DNA of 43,107 nucleotides from Bacillus sp. WMMC1349 (lineage in GTDB: Bacteria > Bacillota > Bacilli > Bacillales > Bacillaceae), in the NCBI RefSeq assembly GCF_013155385.1, contig NZ_JABJUQ010000003.1, positions 1 through 43,107 of the forward strand, written 5' to 3'. This document shows positions 13,647-23,157 of this stretch, piece after piece; position 1 is the stretch's first letter, and the number at the start of each line of letters is the position of its first letter. The notes below the pieces were generated by a model. That model was not told the origin of the DNA and did not search any database. It worked only from the letters and a program-made list of their open reading frames with translations. A program made the translations under genes and the position numbers.

Positions 13647-14330
13647 ATGGATTATATTTTAAGTGAAAAAAGAAGAAGGGTGGTTGAAGCTATTGATTGT
13701 TTCGGTGTTATCACTAGTGTTCAACTAGAGCGTTATTTGAAGGATTTAGGAGTTATGACAATTTATCGCGCTCGTGCACAAGCCGAAGAACTGGGTTTTG
13801 TGGAAACAAAAGTATTTGGTCGGAGAAAGGTTCTTTGTATTACAAAAAAGGGTTCTGGTTTTATTGGTCGCATTGGTAATGCTGCTAGTAAAGGTTATTC
13901 TACATTACAACATGATCTTACAGTGAATGATGTGATTTTTAGCCTTCTGGATCGGTATGCAGCTCAAGGCAAAAATTTTGGATTTAAAACTGAAAGAGAA
14001 TTAATACAAGAGTTGTTTCTTTCGATGAGTGTTGAGCAAACCCAAAAACCTAATGCTTTACGGCATATAGCTCAGGAGGTACCAGATTTTGTTTTAGTCA
14101 ATAGTGAACGTCGTTTTGCTTTTGAAGTTGAATTGAGTCGAAAAACAAGTACAAGAATTAAAAAGAAAATGTATCAATATAAAAAATCGCTTGAAAACGG
14201 CTTGTATGATCGTATTTTTTATATTTGTAAGGAAGATGCAATTAGAAATCATATTCAGGCTATTGCTTCATCAGTAGGGGTCAAGGTTTCTTTTATAATG
14301 CTAGATGATCTTTTAACTGGGGAGGATTAA
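13647..14330 (+). CDS. MOBC-type (Replic_Relax) candidate relaxase
   Basis: 227 residues from the ATG at 13647; the frame is open from 13506. A winged-helix part (VVEAIDCFGVITSVQLERYL onward) is followed by the QHDLTVNDVIFSLL segment and then PDFVLVNSERRFAFEVELSRK, in the spacing of the PD-(D/E)xK-like Replic_Relax family (PF13814), the family of the CloDF13 MobC relaxase. No HUH or tyrosine relaxase is seen elsewhere, and it abuts the coupling-protein gene. I infer it recognises and nicks oriT. The start is odd: a perfect AAGGAGG (13607-13613) has no ATG, GTG or usable TTG at normal distance, only ATT at 13620 or ATG/GTG 27-34 bases on. Confidence 0.72.
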   Translation: MDYILSEKRRRVVEAIDCFGVITSVQLERYLKDLGVMTIYRARAQAEELGFVETKVFGRRKVLCITKKGSGFIGRIGNAASKGYSTLQHDLTVNDVIFSLLDRYAAQGKNFGFKTERELIQELFLSMSVEQTQKPNALRHIAQEVPDFVLVNSERRFAFEVELSRKTSTRIKKKMYQYKKSLENGLYDRIFYICKEDAIRNHIQAIASSVGVKVSFIMLDDLLTGED

Positions 14331-17300
14331 ATGGACTTAAATTTTTCGAGGGACAAAAATGGAAAGCCAAGTAATGATAATAAAGTTGATTTCACTTCTC
14401 TACTTGGTTATGGTGCAATTATTATTGCTACGTTATCTGTAGGTTTAGCGTTTCTTCCGTCACTTGTGTTAGGGCTTTTAATATTTGGTGTAGCTTATTC
14501 TCTAAAACAGGTGGGTAAATTAAAATTGCTATTTTGGCCGTCTGTTGCGGTTTTAGGTGGAATGCTCTATTTTGCAGGTTGGAAGCATTTATTTCAGTTC
14601 ATACCGGTTTCATTAAAATTAGCCGGTATGAATAGCCGGTTAGATTATTTTGAACAGCTAATTAATAATGGTCAGACATTTCATCCAAGTTCTCAAACTT
14701 ATATTTCGACTATTGCTCTTTCGATTATCATTGCACGAATCAGTATTGCTGTGTATGAATTTTTCAAGGGCAAGATTGTTAAACCGAAAGAAGATGTAAT
14801 CGAGGAATACAGAAAAAGCGGTGATTACGAAAAAATATATCAGAATCGAGTGAAAATTAATGATAAAGTTCAAGAAAAGTGGCGACAAAATGTATCTAGA
14901 TCAATAGGAAAGTCTTTGCCAGTCGAAAATATTCTACTTGGTATTGATGAAAAGAAAAGGCAAGCTGAAATGGCCCTTGAGGAAACAACTAAACACGTTT
15001 TGTTTCAGGGAACAACCGGAAGCGGAAAAACAATGGCTATTTTAACTGTGGCTGAAAGCGCACTTGCTAATTCTCAATCTGTGTTTTTTGTTGATGGGAA
15101 AGGTGATCCAAAAACAATTAATCAGTTTAAGAAATTAACAGACATGTATGGCCGCAAGCTTCATGTTTTTTCGGAAAAAACGCCGCTAAAGTACAACCCA
15201 ATCCGTCATGGTAACAGGACGAGTATTACTGACCGTATTATGGCGATATTCGACTGGGAAAACGCCTTTTATAAAAATGAAGCGGAAAACTTTTTGCAAA
15301 AAGTAATTCATATGCTGCACGATTTTGATTTAAAGACTGACTTACCGATGATCGCCAGACATATGTCTCTCCGATCTGTATATCAGACGTTGATGTCTGA
15401 TGTTATAGAAGAAGAAGAGATTATTCGGGATAAGATCCCTGTTAAGAAGAAAAGTAATCCTTCGGATGACATTCTAGGTCTAGATGAATCGGAGGAAGAG
15501 ATTGAAGATTATGAGGTTCATGAGCGTACTGTGATACGTAAAGTACTTAGTCCAAGGTCTGCTCTTCACATGGAACGTTTTTTTGGCAAAAGAGAACTCT
15601 CTGAGGAAGAAATAGAGGCTTTGACTGACGAAAGCAAGGGTGATCCCGTTCAAGAACTTGTGCGAAGCATGAAAACACAACTTGAAAAATTGATCTATTC
15701 TGAACTTGGTGGGCTGTTAGAAGATGATCCAGAGGGTCTTGATCTTCTTGAGATTTTGGAAAGAGGAGAATCGGTCATCTTCTCGTTTAACAGCAACATA
15801 TATTCCGAGTTTATCAAGCGGTTTGCTAGGTTTGTCATTGCGGATTTAGCCTATAGTGTCACAACTCGATATGCTCAGGATGTCCAGAAAGGCGCTCTTG
15901 GTATTTTTGATGAGTTTGGAGCCTATGGGTCTGAAACGATTGTTCACATCCTAGCACGGGCGCGTAGTGCTGAATTTGGGGCAGCTATCGGTATTCAATC
16001 ATTAGGTGATTTGTTCATTAACGGACAGGACATTTCAAAACAGGTAATTGATAACTGTAACACATTCTTTTTTGGCCGCAGTAATGAAGCTGCTTCTGCG
16101 GAAGCCGTCGCTTCCATTATTGGAACTTATAGCGACGTTGACCTGACAACTCAGACTGAAAACGTTGGTGGTCCACTAAAAAGAATCGAATTCAAATCAG
16201 AAAAAGGTACAACTCGGAAAGTTAAAAAATTCTATGTTCATCCAGACGAAATTAAAGACTTGGAAACAGGAGTGTTTGTAGTCGTTAGAAAGGCAGCGAA
16301 GGGATTGACGTCTGAAGAGAGACGTAAAATCACTTATTTCCGGAATCCGATGAATGGACTGAATCAGAAGAAAGATCCAATTTCGGAGCAAGCCGATCAT
16401 ACTCAAAAGGCAACCCAATTTGAAAGGAGGAGAATAATGGCATTAGGCGCTTTGAAAGAAAGAGTGTCAAGCATTTTTTCAGACAATAAAATTAAGCGTA
16501 GCAAAAAAGAAAGCCGGAAATTGCCGAAGATCCGAAATAGCAAAGGAGCTGTTGTTCTTGTATGGGCGTTGATCGTTGTTCTTGGAATGTCTGGAATCCT
16601 AGCTTTTGGTCGTGCTCAAAATGCCTTGGAAAAATCGAAGGCAACGGAAAGCGCACTTGCTGCTGTTACTGCAAATCAGGATGAAAACGGGTATGATGCA
16701 TATCGAAGTCCAAAAATAGAGATTTTTGGAGATCAAGTCGTTGATGAATATATGAATATTCCGCGTGACAGCGAACAAAGGAAAGCACGCGAAAAAGCCT
16801 TACAAAGCTTTTATGCAGAAGGTTTAACTGTTGATACGATGGGAGACGTTGGTGGGTATCGACAATTGAATCATAAGACATTGTATGATGTTCATTTTGA
16901 CAATGACAAAGCTGTTTTGCAGTATCGAGTAGATTATGACAATGTTGCTATCCAGCAAAAAGAGCGGGAGGTTGAGAAGAAGAAAGGAAAGAAAAAGAAA
17001 AAAGTCAAAGAAAAATACGAGGAAAAGAAACAGACCAGTCGTACTATGCTGCTTAATGTGCCGATAAGGGCATCAAAAAACGGTTATGCAGTCGTTTCTA
17101 ACTTATATTTTACTCCGGTTCCGGATGTGAAGACAAAAGGTATTCAAAGTGAAACAAACCCATTGACCGAGCAATCCGAGGCTCCAATGGAGCAAAAACA
17201 GGAAATTGAGAACTGGCTTAAAGATTTCTTCAAAAAATACGCAGATGGGACAATAGATGATCTTAATTATATGATGGAAAAGCCACAGGCTCTAAACGGT

Positions 17301-17495
17301 CAGCGTTCATTTGTTGGATTGGAAAATACTAAAGTATACCCTTCGGGTAAAAATGAATTTGTCATAAAAACAAATGTTAAATTTCAGGAAAAAGATATTT
17401 CTATTGAAAATACAGAAAGCTTCACAATTTATTTAGAGAAACGTGATGGGAAGTATTTCGTAAAAAAGATGGAAAACACATTAGGAGGTAAATAA
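14331..17495 (+). CDS. Coupling ATPase (ConQ/TcpA/VirD4-like) fused to ConB/TcpC-like protein
   Basis: 1054 residues. Residues 1-145 hold three hydrophobic segments. The P-loop ATPase follows, with Walker A GTTGSGKT (227-234) and Walker B GALGIFDEFG (521-530), as in VirD4/TraG coupling proteins that feed DNA to the channel. After about residue 690 comes a second protein: a basic stretch, a membrane helix (about 734-756) and NTF2-like domains typical of ConB/TcpC, the VirB8-like scaffold. The two are separate genes in ICEBs1 and pCW3. A full ribosome site (AAAGGAGGAGAATA) and ATG at 16437 (Met703) would also allow a free 352-residue ConB. The fusion reads the same in both passes. Confidence 0.88.
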   Translation: MDLNFSRDKNGKPSNDNKVDFTSLLGYGAIIIATLSVGLAFLPSLVLGLLIFGVAYSLKQVGKLKLLFWPSVAVLGGMLYFAGWKHLFQFIPVSLKLAGMNSRLDYFEQLINNGQTFHPSSQTYISTIALSIIIARISIAVYEFFKGKIVKPKEDVIEEYRKSGDYEKIYQNRVKINDKVQEKWRQNVSRSIGKSLPVENILLGIDEKKRQAEMALEETTKHVLFQGTTGSGKTMAILTVAESALANSQSVFFVDGKGDPKTINQFKKLTDMYGRKLHVFSEKTPLKYNPIRHGNRTSITDRIMAIFDWENAFYKNEAENFLQKVIHMLHDFDLKTDLPMIARHMSLRSVYQTLMSDVIEEEEIIRDKIPVKKKSNPSDDILGLDESEEEIEDYEVHERTVIRKVLSPRSALHMERFFGKRELSEEEIEALTDESKGDPVQELVRSMKTQLEKLIYSELGGLLEDDPEGLDLLEILERGESVIFSFNSNIYSEFIKRFARFVIADLAYSVTTRYAQDVQKGALGIFDEFGAYGSETIVHILARARSAEFGAAIGIQSLGDLFINGQDISKQVIDNCNTFFFGRSNEAASAEAVASIIGTYSDVDLTTQTENVGGPLKRIEFKSEKGTTRKVKKFYVHPDEIKDLETGVFVVVRKAAKGLTSEERRKITYFRNPMNGLNQKKDPISEQADHTQKATQFERRRIMALGALKERVSSIFSDNKIKRSKKESRKLPKIRNSKGAVVLVWALIVVLGMSGILAFGRAQNALEKSKATESALAAVTANQDENGYDAYRSPKIEIFGDQVVDEYMNIPRDSEQRKAREKALQSFYAEGLTVDTMGDVGGYRQLNHKTLYDVHFDNDKAVLQYRVDYDNVAIQQKEREVEKKKGKKKKKVKEKYEEKKQTSRTMLLNVPIRASKNGYAVVSNLYFTPVPDVKTKGIQSETNPLTEQSEAPMEQKQEIENWLKDFFKKYADGTIDDLNYMMEKPQALNGQRSFVGLENTKVYPSGKNEFVIKTNVKFQEKDISIENTESFTIYLEKRDGKYFVKKMENTLGGK
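16421..16439 (+). promoter_or_regulatory. Internal ribosome site and start for a free ConB/TcpC-like protein
   Basis: GAAAGGAGGAGAATAATGG lies inside the fused gene, in frame. In the +1 frame a TAA overlaps the ATG (TAATG), the usual layout of two adjacent genes, so the fusion probably arose from separate genes by a frame change. Confidence 0.7.
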
Positions 17496-17497
17496 TT

Positions 17498-17752
17498 ATG
17501 ATGAACTTTTATTATGTTTTAGGTGCAAGTCTTCCATCATTAGGAGACCTTAAAACTTGGGTTACAACCGAAGGCGGTAACGCCGTAGCGATTGTTTTAG
17601 TATTGTTTGGAGTCTATTACCTATTTAAACAGGACATTGGTAGATTGATTGGCTTTTTCGTTGCAGGAGCTTTTGTCTTTTTTGCAGTAGGAAATCCGGA
17701 ACGACTTTTAGGTCAGTTGGCTGAAATTGCTTCAAAAGTTTTTGGGGGGTAA
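17498..17752 (+). CDS. conC: ConC/TcpD-like small membrane protein
   Basis: 84 residues with two hydrophobic segments (about 29-45 and 51-68) and little else, the size and shape of ICEBs1 ConC and pCW3 TcpD, a membrane part of the transfer channel. Its ribosome site AGGAGGTAAATAATT overlaps the end of the previous gene, and two ATG codons are adjacent. It is placed exactly where ConC/TcpD lies in related operons. Confidence 0.8.
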   Translation: MMNFYYVLGASLPSLGDLKTWVTTEGGNAVAIVLVLFGVYYLFKQDIGRLIGFFVAGAFVFFAVGNPERLLGQLAEIASKVFGG

Positions 17753-17755
17753 TAA

Positions 17756-18223
17756 ATGAGAGCGTACAATTACAAAAAAACGATGAACCATCCTATTACT
17801 CTATATAAGATTTGGAAATTGAATATACCTGGCGGGTTAAGTTTGGTGCGAGGAACATTGTTTACAGCGATATTCCTCGCGATGATCGCTTTTCGTGACT
17901 TCTTTAATAATATCGGATCAATTATCCCGGGTTTAACACTTGTAATGTATATAGGAATCCCTTATTTATTAAGCGGATTCCTGATCAAACAAAAATACAA
18001 CGGTAAGAAGATCCATCTTTTTCTCTTTGATTTTGCCAATTATTTTTTAAGTATATATATGCCAAAACGAAAGTTTGCTAACGATCAAGAGGTTTTATAT
18101 ACGAATGTGGAACAAGTGACCTTTGAAGAAACAATTATAAAGAGAAAGGACGGGTATGACGATGAAGTTAAAAACACCGATCAAAAGCTTACACAACAAT
18201 CTTATGCTGACAAAGTCGGGTGA
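17756..18223 (+). CDS. conD: ConD/TcpE-like membrane protein
   Basis: 155 residues. Two hydrophobic segments (about 35-48 and 56-80) follow the conserved-looking start YKIWKLNIPGGLSLVRG. ConD/TcpE proteins help localise the VirB4 ATPase at the membrane. The gene starts three bases after conC (ribosome site GGGGGGTAATAA) and overlaps conE by 68 bp. Confidence 0.82.
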   Translation: MRAYNYKKTMNHPITLYKIWKLNIPGGLSLVRGTLFTAIFLAMIAFRDFFNNIGSIIPGLTLVMYIGIPYLLSGFLIKQKYNGKKIHLFLFDFANYFLSIYMPKRKFANDQEVLYTNVEQVTFEETIIKRKDGYDDEVKNTDQKLTQQSYADKVG

Positions 18224-20657
18224 AATTTATGCTTACTATCGCATTAGCCCCGTTGTTGTGCCTCAGAGCAATAAAGAAAAAATAGAGGATCACAAAGCGG
18301 AGTTCCGGATTCTGTTTAAGGAGTTAGAAAAATATAAAGATATCCACTTAGAAATGTATCCGCAATATCTTGATTTAGAACAGCGGTTTGGGTCTTTAGA
18401 AAAAGACTTTCATCCAAGTACTTTAGAGATTGGCCGTTATTACAATTCCGAAGCGATAAAGCTTTTAAATCAAGAGCTTGGTCGTGTTACTCAACCGGAT
18501 TTTATTCTTGGGGTTCGCTTAAAAGGAAACTTACTTGAAGGATCAGAAGACATCAAAGGAGTTATAAAAAACGCTTTTACGTCTGTCTCAGACGTTTTAG
18601 TAAATCTTTTGGGGATGGAAAGGGAAATGACCGCAGAATTTTTTCAACGGTTTACTGAGCTTGAAAAAGACCTTTTTCAACTGGTAGCAAGTGTTGGTGG
18701 AAGGCGGCTTACAGAAGATCAATTGATATATATAAATCGTTACAACTTTTTGAGAGACATAGATCATAGTGTTGTTGAAGAGCAAAAGAAACGTGGCCAA
18801 ACAAATATTACTGATGCCATTATTGATCCGACAGAGCCAGGATTCTTAAATCTCCAAACGACGGAAGGTAAATGTTATATCAGCTTTATTGTAGTCGATG
18901 ATTTCCCTGAAAACATGGAATACTCACACATTTTTCAACGGGCACAAAATTTAAATTTCCCTGTAGAGCTGCATATAAAAGCTCAATATCAATCAAAAGA
19001 ATCAACGCTTCGAAAAGTGGCTATCACGAAACGGCGCTTTAGTGAAACCCAAAAGGATATGAATGAGGTGGATGAAACTGACAACAGACTTTATTCCGGA
19101 CGTGAGTTGCTTGGCAAGTTGACCAACAAAATAAAGAATGACAATTTTCCATTTATGAAATGGGTAGCAGCATTTGTTGTTAGTGGGAAAAATAAAGAAC
19201 AATGTAAACGCAGGGCAAGTGAAGTTATCCGGATTATGAAGCATTCGCATATTTATTGTGTTCGGCCAATTGCTGATCAATTGCAGCTCTTCTACAAATT
19301 TTTGCATGGTGCCCCGTTACAGTTTGAAAAAAATTGGGTTCAGCAAACCACACATGAAGGTTTTGCAGAGAATCTTTTCAGTCTATCGAACCGGCTCGGT
19401 TCGAATGTCGGCTTTTATTTTGGAAGAGTAGACAAATTCACTGATAAAGTCCCTCTTGATCAATCTATAGCCAGTAGTCGGGATGTGGTACTGTTTCACC
19501 CATTTATCGCGAATGAAGGAATACCGGGGGCCATCACTGACAGTCCACATGTGAATATCACTGGAGCAACCGGGAAAGGTAAATCATTCTTAGTTAAAAT
19601 GATCTTGCTATATTTATCGTTCTTGGATTGTCAGGTTTTAATGACTGATCCGAAAGTAGAAATCCGTAAATGGTTTAATAAAGCTATTAGTGACCCTAAT
19701 ATCCGGGCTAAGTATCCGATGTTTATAGAGCTAATTCGATCATTTCATTATGTCACGCTTGATGTTTCTAACAAAAATAATTTCGGAGTTTTAGATCCTA
19801 TTGTTTTCTTGCAAGGTTATGAAGCGAAAGAAACAGCTCAGGACATCATTGAGCAAATTTATGATCTTCATGGAAAAGATGATGTGAAAACGGAGATATT
19901 GAAATCTTTAGATATCGTTATTGAACAGAGGGCGAAAGGTGAGACCGTTGGTCTTATGAATGTTGTTGATCGTTTAATTCATAATGAAGAAAATCCTACA
20001 ATTCGGAGTGCCGGGGAGCTGTTGGTTCAAATGGTTCAAAATAGCATTCTTCAATTGGTTTTCAGTTATGGGGACGCAGATGCTATTAATTTGAACAGTA
20101 AAGTCACTATCTTAGAGATCGCAGGGTTGGATTTACCGAATGAAGATGATGATCCACGATACTACAGTGACAGTGATAGAAAGAGTCTCAGTATTATGAT
20201 TGGTCTCGCGAAATTCTGTGAGAAATTTGGCCGCCGGAGCCACGAAGATCCAACAGCCATTATTTTTGATGAAGCATGGACGCTGACTAAAGCTCGTGGT
20301 GGTAAGAGATTGATTAAGGATATGAAGCGTGTTGGGCGGTCTTTTAAGAATCAATTATATCTTGTTTCACAAAATATGGCTGACTCTGAAACCGATGATG
20401 ATAAAGGGAATTTTGGGGCACGATTCGCTTTTGATAATGATGTCGATCGTCCTGCAATTTTAAAAACAATGAATCTTCCACAAACGAAAAAGAACGAAGA
20501 AATGGTTGCAAATATGGTCAAAGGGCAAGCGCTTTTTATGGATTTTTACGGTCGTGTCGGCAAGCTCTCAATAGATTGTTTATTTGAAGAATGGGTAATT
20601 GCATTTAAGACAGTTGAAAAGTCGCATTCTGCAAGGGCAGAGGAGGAACTTGCGTGA
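18156..20657 (+). CDS. conE: ConE/TcpF, VirB4-like conjugation ATPase
   Basis: 833 residues. An N-terminal VirB4-type domain (about 1-400) is followed by the HerA/FtsK-like ATPase with Walker A GATGKGKS (470-477) and Walker B AIIFDEAW (701-708). VirB4 homologs are the only ATPase always found in Gram-positive transfer channels and energise assembly or transfer at the inner face of the membrane. The ATG at 18156 has AAAGGA six bases upstream and lies inside the end of conD; the stop overlaps the next start (GTGA). The second pass is truncated by the window end and broken. Confidence 0.95.
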   Translation: MTMKLKTPIKSLHNNLMLTKSGEIYAYYRISPVVVPQSNKEKIEDHKAEFRILFKELEKYKDIHLEMYPQYLDLEQRFGSLEKDFHPSTLEIGRYYNSEAIKLLNQELGRVTQPDFILGVRLKGNLLEGSEDIKGVIKNAFTSVSDVLVNLLGMEREMTAEFFQRFTELEKDLFQLVASVGGRRLTEDQLIYINRYNFLRDIDHSVVEEQKKRGQTNITDAIIDPTEPGFLNLQTTEGKCYISFIVVDDFPENMEYSHIFQRAQNLNFPVELHIKAQYQSKESTLRKVAITKRRFSETQKDMNEVDETDNRLYSGRELLGKLTNKIKNDNFPFMKWVAAFVVSGKNKEQCKRRASEVIRIMKHSHIYCVRPIADQLQLFYKFLHGAPLQFEKNWVQQTTHEGFAENLFSLSNRLGSNVGFYFGRVDKFTDKVPLDQSIASSRDVVLFHPFIANEGIPGAITDSPHVNITGATGKGKSFLVKMILLYLSFLDCQVLMTDPKVEIRKWFNKAISDPNIRAKYPMFIELIRSFHYVTLDVSNKNNFGVLDPIVFLQGYEAKETAQDIIEQIYDLHGKDDVKTEILKSLDIVIEQRAKGETVGLMNVVDRLIHNEENPTIRSAGELLVQMVQNSILQLVFSYGDADAINLNSKVTILEIAGLDLPNEDDDPRYYSDSDRKSLSIMIGLAKFCEKFGRRSHEDPTAIIFDEAWTLTKARGGKRLIKDMKRVGRSFKNQLYLVSQNMADSETDDDKGNFGARFAFDNDVDRPAILKTMNLPQTKKNEEMVANMVKGQALFMDFYGRVGKLSIDCLFEEWVIAFKTVEKSHSARAEEELA

Positions 20658-21004
20658 TAAAAAAACTTATTGGATCTTTCGTTCTCATTGCTGTCATTGC
20701 TGGTATTACCGGCTGTGGAGGGGACAAAGAGAAATATGATGAAGAAATTAATCAAGTCATTAGCCTGCAAAATGAAAGATTACAGAAGCCAGGAGTTGTT
20801 AAAGATATCGACAGACTGAAGCGTGAAAATACAGAAATTCGTGTGTATCAAGATGGGAAGTATATTTCATTGTATTTTGAAATCAGAAAAGGCGATCCAA
20901 TTAAAATGACTTATAAAAAACAAAAAAGTGGTGAATATGACCTCTATCCCAATGGGGATGACGATTTAGGAGAGCCGGTGTACACAGAAAATATAGAAGG
21001 ATAA
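20654..21004 (+). CDS. Lipoprotein of the conjugation operon, candidate exclusion factor
   Basis: 116 residues from GTG after GAGGAGGAACTTGC. The first 21 residues are a lipoprotein signal with lipobox ITGC. The rest is small, charged and probably beta-rich. It sits between VirB4 and VirB6 homologs. ICEBs1 encodes an exclusion lipoprotein (YddJ) further down its operon; a similar role is possible but I see no direct sequence match. Confidence 0.75.
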   Translation: MIKKLIGSFVLIAVIAGITGCGGDKEKYDEEINQVISLQNERLQKPGVVKDIDRLKRENTEIRVYQDGKYISLYFEIRKGDPIKMTYKKQKSGEYDLYPNGDDDLGEPVYTENIEG

Positions 21005-21039
21005 ATGTCTACAACGATGTGTAGACGAGGGAGGGAACC

Positions 21040-23154
21040 ATGAAAAAAACCTCAAAGATAATTCTGTTTACTCTATCCATCATTTTTATCTCCTTTATTG
21101 GTTCTGCGGCTTTTGCTGATGATACCGCAAGCAAGGTGCAACCCAAAGATGTAAAACAGGGTGGAATTACCCTTGAAAGTAAGCGATACAGCTATGACCA
21201 ATATGATGCTGTTACTGATGTAGAATCTAGCTGGAATCCTTTTTCTGAAGAATCATTAAACAAAAATATGAACAGTCTTGCAAGTATCACTTTTGGACTA
21301 ACTAAGATGGTTTCCGGTTTAGTCGATACTGGTCTTAACTGGTTATATAATATAGAAGTCGTTAATAAATTTGCTGATCGGATCGGGGAAATATCGACTC
21401 ATATATGGGAGAACCTTTATGGAACGTTCGGTGTTCTGTTGTTTGTGATTGCTGTGTTGTATATTTTCTTTCAATACGTTGGTCAGAAAAACAGTATGAA
21501 TGCAGGCAAGACAACATTTAGGTTAATTGCAGTCGTTGTTGTTGCTTTTGTTTGGTTTACAAATGTCGGCTGGTTTTTAAAAGTGATGAATAATTGGAGT
21601 GCTGAAGCACAAGGACTTGTTATGAAAGCGGGTACTACTATCACCAACGACCAAGAGATTCCTAAAGGCCAAGAATTAGAGGGATCTATTGCTCTTCTCC
21701 GTAATCAATACTTTGATATTTCAGTTTACAAACCATATTTAACTATGAACTATGGCACGACAGATGAATCTAAACTTACAAAAGACGATAAAGATAGAAT
21801 TACAAATTTACTAGAATATAAGCTTAACAAAGAGGGATACGAGGAACGAAAAAAGGTTGCTACAACAGAGGCTAATGAGCTTGGGAATACGATGATGGGG
21901 CAAGCAGGAATTCCAAACAAAGTTGGTATTGCCATTTTTTCGTTAGTCTTTGCTCTAATATTAGGAATTCCTTTACTGTTAGTGGCATTTGCTAATTTCG
22001 TTGTTCAAATTCTTGTCTTGGCAATAAGTGTAATACTGCCACTCAGTTGTATTATCTCTTTTTTACCGAACTTTGCAAATAGCGCTTGGTATGCGTTTGG
22101 CAGATTGGTTGGTACCTTTTTAATGAAAGCCTTTATTGGAATGATTCTCCTATTTACATTTTTGATTATTAGCATTACAGGAGACTTAATTCCAATGGAT
22201 ACACCTGATCAATATATGTTAAATGCTTTTGTAACAGGTCTTGCCATTATTCTAATGATTAAATATAGGGATAAGATCGTTGAATTTATCACAGCCGGCA
22301 GGGTAGTTTCAGTGGATGCTGGAATGGCAAAGCGTGCATATGAAAAAGGAATTCGCCAACCAGCAGAAAGAGCTACTAATATTGCTAGAACTGCGGCCTC
22401 TGCATATCTTTCTGGTACGGCAGCATCCGAGGCAGCACAGAATGCTCAAGAACGAAATGAAAACCGTGAGACAGGAGAAGATGAGAACAGCAGTGTATCT
22501 GCTAATGCAGTTACAAGTAATATGGACGATTCAGCAGATCGTTCAGAACTTCGTTCTTCACAAGAAGATTCTGCTGGTAAAGTCGTTAATATGAGTGACT
22601 ATAAGGACAGTCGTCAGGATAGAACGGCCCAAAGCAGTTTGGAGAAAGATTCACATGAACAACAGGAGCTGGAAAGAACACAAGAAGGTTCCTCTGGTCA
22701 TCGTCATGTAGGTAAAGCAGAATTAAATCGTGATGAACAACATCGAGAACCACAGAAAATAGATCAACCCGCACCAAAAGCAGAGACATTGAACCGTGAG
22801 CAATATCGTACTTCTCAAGCTCGTACTTCTCAAGATTCACGGGAGAGAAACCCAGAAGATATGTGGAGAGACTCATCTCAGCCTCGAGTTACATCATGGG
22901 ATGAAAATATTCGACATGAGAGAAGTCCTCAATCCCAATCAGCCAGTCAAAGCAATTCGAATGATAGTGATCTTTCTAGTCTTGCAGCAATGGAGCCGCC
23001 AATGGATGAATATGAGACACAAATGTCTCAAAACTCAAAGTCAAATCAAATTCAGCCAACCGGTACAGAGGATAGACGTAGTGAACGGCGACAAGTGCAA
23101 GAACGGTCTGAAAATCACCTTCCTGAGAGTCCTAATCGGGCACGGGGTGAGTAA
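21040..23154 (+). CDS. conG: ConG/TcpH, VirB6-like channel protein
   Basis: 704 residues. An export signal (1-26, ending AFA), a periplasm-facing segment, then helices at about 127-146, 160-178 and a cluster of four to five between 290 and 410 form the channel domain. Residues 440-704 are a disordered hydrophilic tail rich in Ser, Gln, Glu and Arg, including RTSQARTSQDSR. VirB6 homologs form the membrane pore. The length is close to ConG (about 815) but the tail is shorter. Ribosome site GAGGGAGGGAACC. The gene ends three bases before cwlT. Confidence 0.9.
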   Translation: MKKTSKIILFTLSIIFISFIGSAAFADDTASKVQPKDVKQGGITLESKRYSYDQYDAVTDVESSWNPFSEESLNKNMNSLASITFGLTKMVSGLVDTGLNWLYNIEVVNKFADRIGEISTHIWENLYGTFGVLLFVIAVLYIFFQYVGQKNSMNAGKTTFRLIAVVVVAFVWFTNVGWFLKVMNNWSAEAQGLVMKAGTTITNDQEIPKGQELEGSIALLRNQYFDISVYKPYLTMNYGTTDESKLTKDDKDRITNLLEYKLNKEGYEERKKVATTEANELGNTMMGQAGIPNKVGIAIFSLVFALILGIPLLLVAFANFVVQILVLAISVILPLSCIISFLPNFANSAWYAFGRLVGTFLMKAFIGMILLFTFLIISITGDLIPMDTPDQYMLNAFVTGLAIILMIKYRDKIVEFITAGRVVSVDAGMAKRAYEKGIRQPAERATNIARTAASAYLSGTAASEAAQNAQERNENRETGEDENSSVSANAVTSNMDDSADRSELRSSQEDSAGKVVNMSDYKDSRQDRTAQSSLEKDSHEQQELERTQEGSSGHRHVGKAELNRDEQHREPQKIDQPAPKAETLNREQYRTSQARTSQDSRERNPEDMWRDSSQPRVTSWDENIRHERSPQSQSASQSNSNDSDLSSLAAMEPPMDEYETQMSQNSKSNQIQPTGTEDRRSERRQVQERSENHLPESPNRARGE

Positions 23155-23157
23155 AGT

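Larger units (their letters stand above)
1..18960. repeat. First pass of the circular plasmid, repeated at 24156-43107
   Basis: Every gene and intergenic hairpin of this segment recurs in the same order at 24156-43107. The offset is 24152 through the well-read middle and drifts between 24155 and 24147 near the window ends, where single-base indels accumulate. The distance between the rap starts (2423 and 26575), which encloses only good sequence, gives a unit length of about 24152 bp. One homopolymer (seven T at 6526-6532, six in the other copy) leaves 1 bp of doubt. I infer a circular molecule not trimmed at its overlap. Confidence 0.93.
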
